Positions 63,824-64,000 of a DNA stretch of 64,000 nucleotides are shown here, piece after piece (the first letter of the stretch is position 1; each line of letters starts with the position of its first letter). This DNA is from Clostridium facile (GTDB lineage Bacteria > Bacillota > Clostridia > Oscillospirales > Ruminococcaceae): NCBI RefSeq assembly GCF_014297275.1, contig NZ_JACOQK010000001.1, positions 186,001 to 250,000 on the forward strand, in the 5' to 3' direction. The notes under the pieces were generated by a model. That model did no database searches. It saw only the letters and a list, made by a program, of their open reading frames with translations, and had not been told where the DNA came from. The position numbers and the translations under genes are program-made.

Positions 63824-64000
63824 TTGCGCAGGATTCGTTTATTGTGGAGAATTTTGAAAATTACCCATGCAGATAAATTATTGTTTGGTTTTCTGGTTTA
63901 TTTTATATTAACTTCTATTATGATATATTTGGTAGAGCCGAATATTCAAACAGTTGGAGATAGTTTGTGGTATTGTTTTGCAGCAAGTACAACCATTGGT
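63824..64000 (+). CDS. Partial K+ channel-type membrane protein, cut by the window end
   Basis: A gene with no ATG start: TTG at 63824 follows AAAGGTGG by seven bases. The first 59 codons encode a basic N-terminus (RRIRLLWRILK), one membrane helix (LLFGFLVYFILTSIMIYLV), and then a pore-like stretch DSLWYCFAASTTIG, which matches the TTIG(F/Y)G filter of Ion_trans_2 channels. A TATAAT lies near 63798. The rest is outside the window. Confidence 0.7.
   Translation, partial: MRRIRLLWRILKITHADKLLFGFLVYFILTSIMIYLVEPNIQTVGDSLWYCFAASTTIG

Overview
The window looks like a low-GC, endospore-forming, Gram-positive anaerobe of the Clostridia, most likely a gut Oscillospirales/Ruminococcaceae-type bacterium. 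Reasons: a complete spoIIIAA-AH sporulation operon, a ylxM-ffh-rpsP-khpA block, Firmicutes-type FMN and SAM-I riboswitches, strong AGGAGG ribosome sites, diaminopimelate dehydrogenase, and large secreted glycosidases carrying FIVAR repeats and a TGD-type wall-sorting tail. The species assignment is inference.

Layout. 0.3-2.8 kb: protein targeting and translation (ylxM, ffh, rpsP, khpA). 2.9-3.8 kb: a decayed minus-strand remnant of a FIVAR-repeat surface protein. 4.0-8.7 kb: a wall-anchored GH78-type alpha-L-rhamnosidase. 9.1-10.1 kb: FMN riboswitch and riboflavin transporter ribU. 10.4 kb: an HPr-like protein without the active-site histidine. 10.8-12.2 kb: SAM-I riboswitch and metK. 12.4-14.8 kb: divergent LysR regulator and MATE exporter. 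14.8-19.6 kb: recD2, comF, an mreB paralogue and an ASCH protein. 19.8-24.6 kb: the spoIIIA operon. 24.8-30.6 kb: a giant GH78 rhamnosidase with three inserted concanavalin-like domains. 30.7-31.2 kb: a dispersed intergenic repeat. 31.6-33.3 kb: ECF sigma factor, zinc-finger anti-sigma factor and a lipoprotein-like partner. 33.4-36.8 kb (minus): galE, an alpha/beta hydrolase and two TrkA-type K+ regulators. 37.0-38.3 kb: rsmE, a small acidic membrane protein and initiator tRNA-fMet. 38.6-48.7 kb: two AraC regulators, each next to a wall-anchored GH106-type rhamnosidase. 48.8-49.1 kb: a second copy of the intergenic repeat. 49.3-53.4 kb (minus): ddh, a 4Fe-4S protein and a surface 5'-nucleotidase. 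53.6-60.3 kb (minus): a six-gene polyamine operon behind a long structured leader. 60.6-63.6 kb: a MacB-like ABC transporter. From 63.8 kb: the start of a K+ channel gene.

How the parts fit. Two GH78 and two GH106 enzymes, all secreted and wall-anchored, suggest growth on rhamnose-rich plant or microbial glycans. The two GH106 genes look locally controlled by AraC regulators that may sense oligosaccharides. metK makes the SAM that speD consumes. The polyamine operon encodes both the SAM-dependent route (SpeA, SpeB, SpeD, SpeE) and the aspartate-semialdehyde route (carboxyspermidine dehydrogenase and decarboxylase) to spermidine.

The most interesting unexplained signal is the roughly 415-nt leader of the polyamine operon (about 60286 down to 59871, minus strand). 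It has a near-consensus promoter, several stable hairpins closed by a long-range stem, a candidate anti-terminator, and a strong intrinsic terminator just before speD. I could not match it to any riboswitch class I know. It is the best candidate here for an undescribed regulatory RNA.
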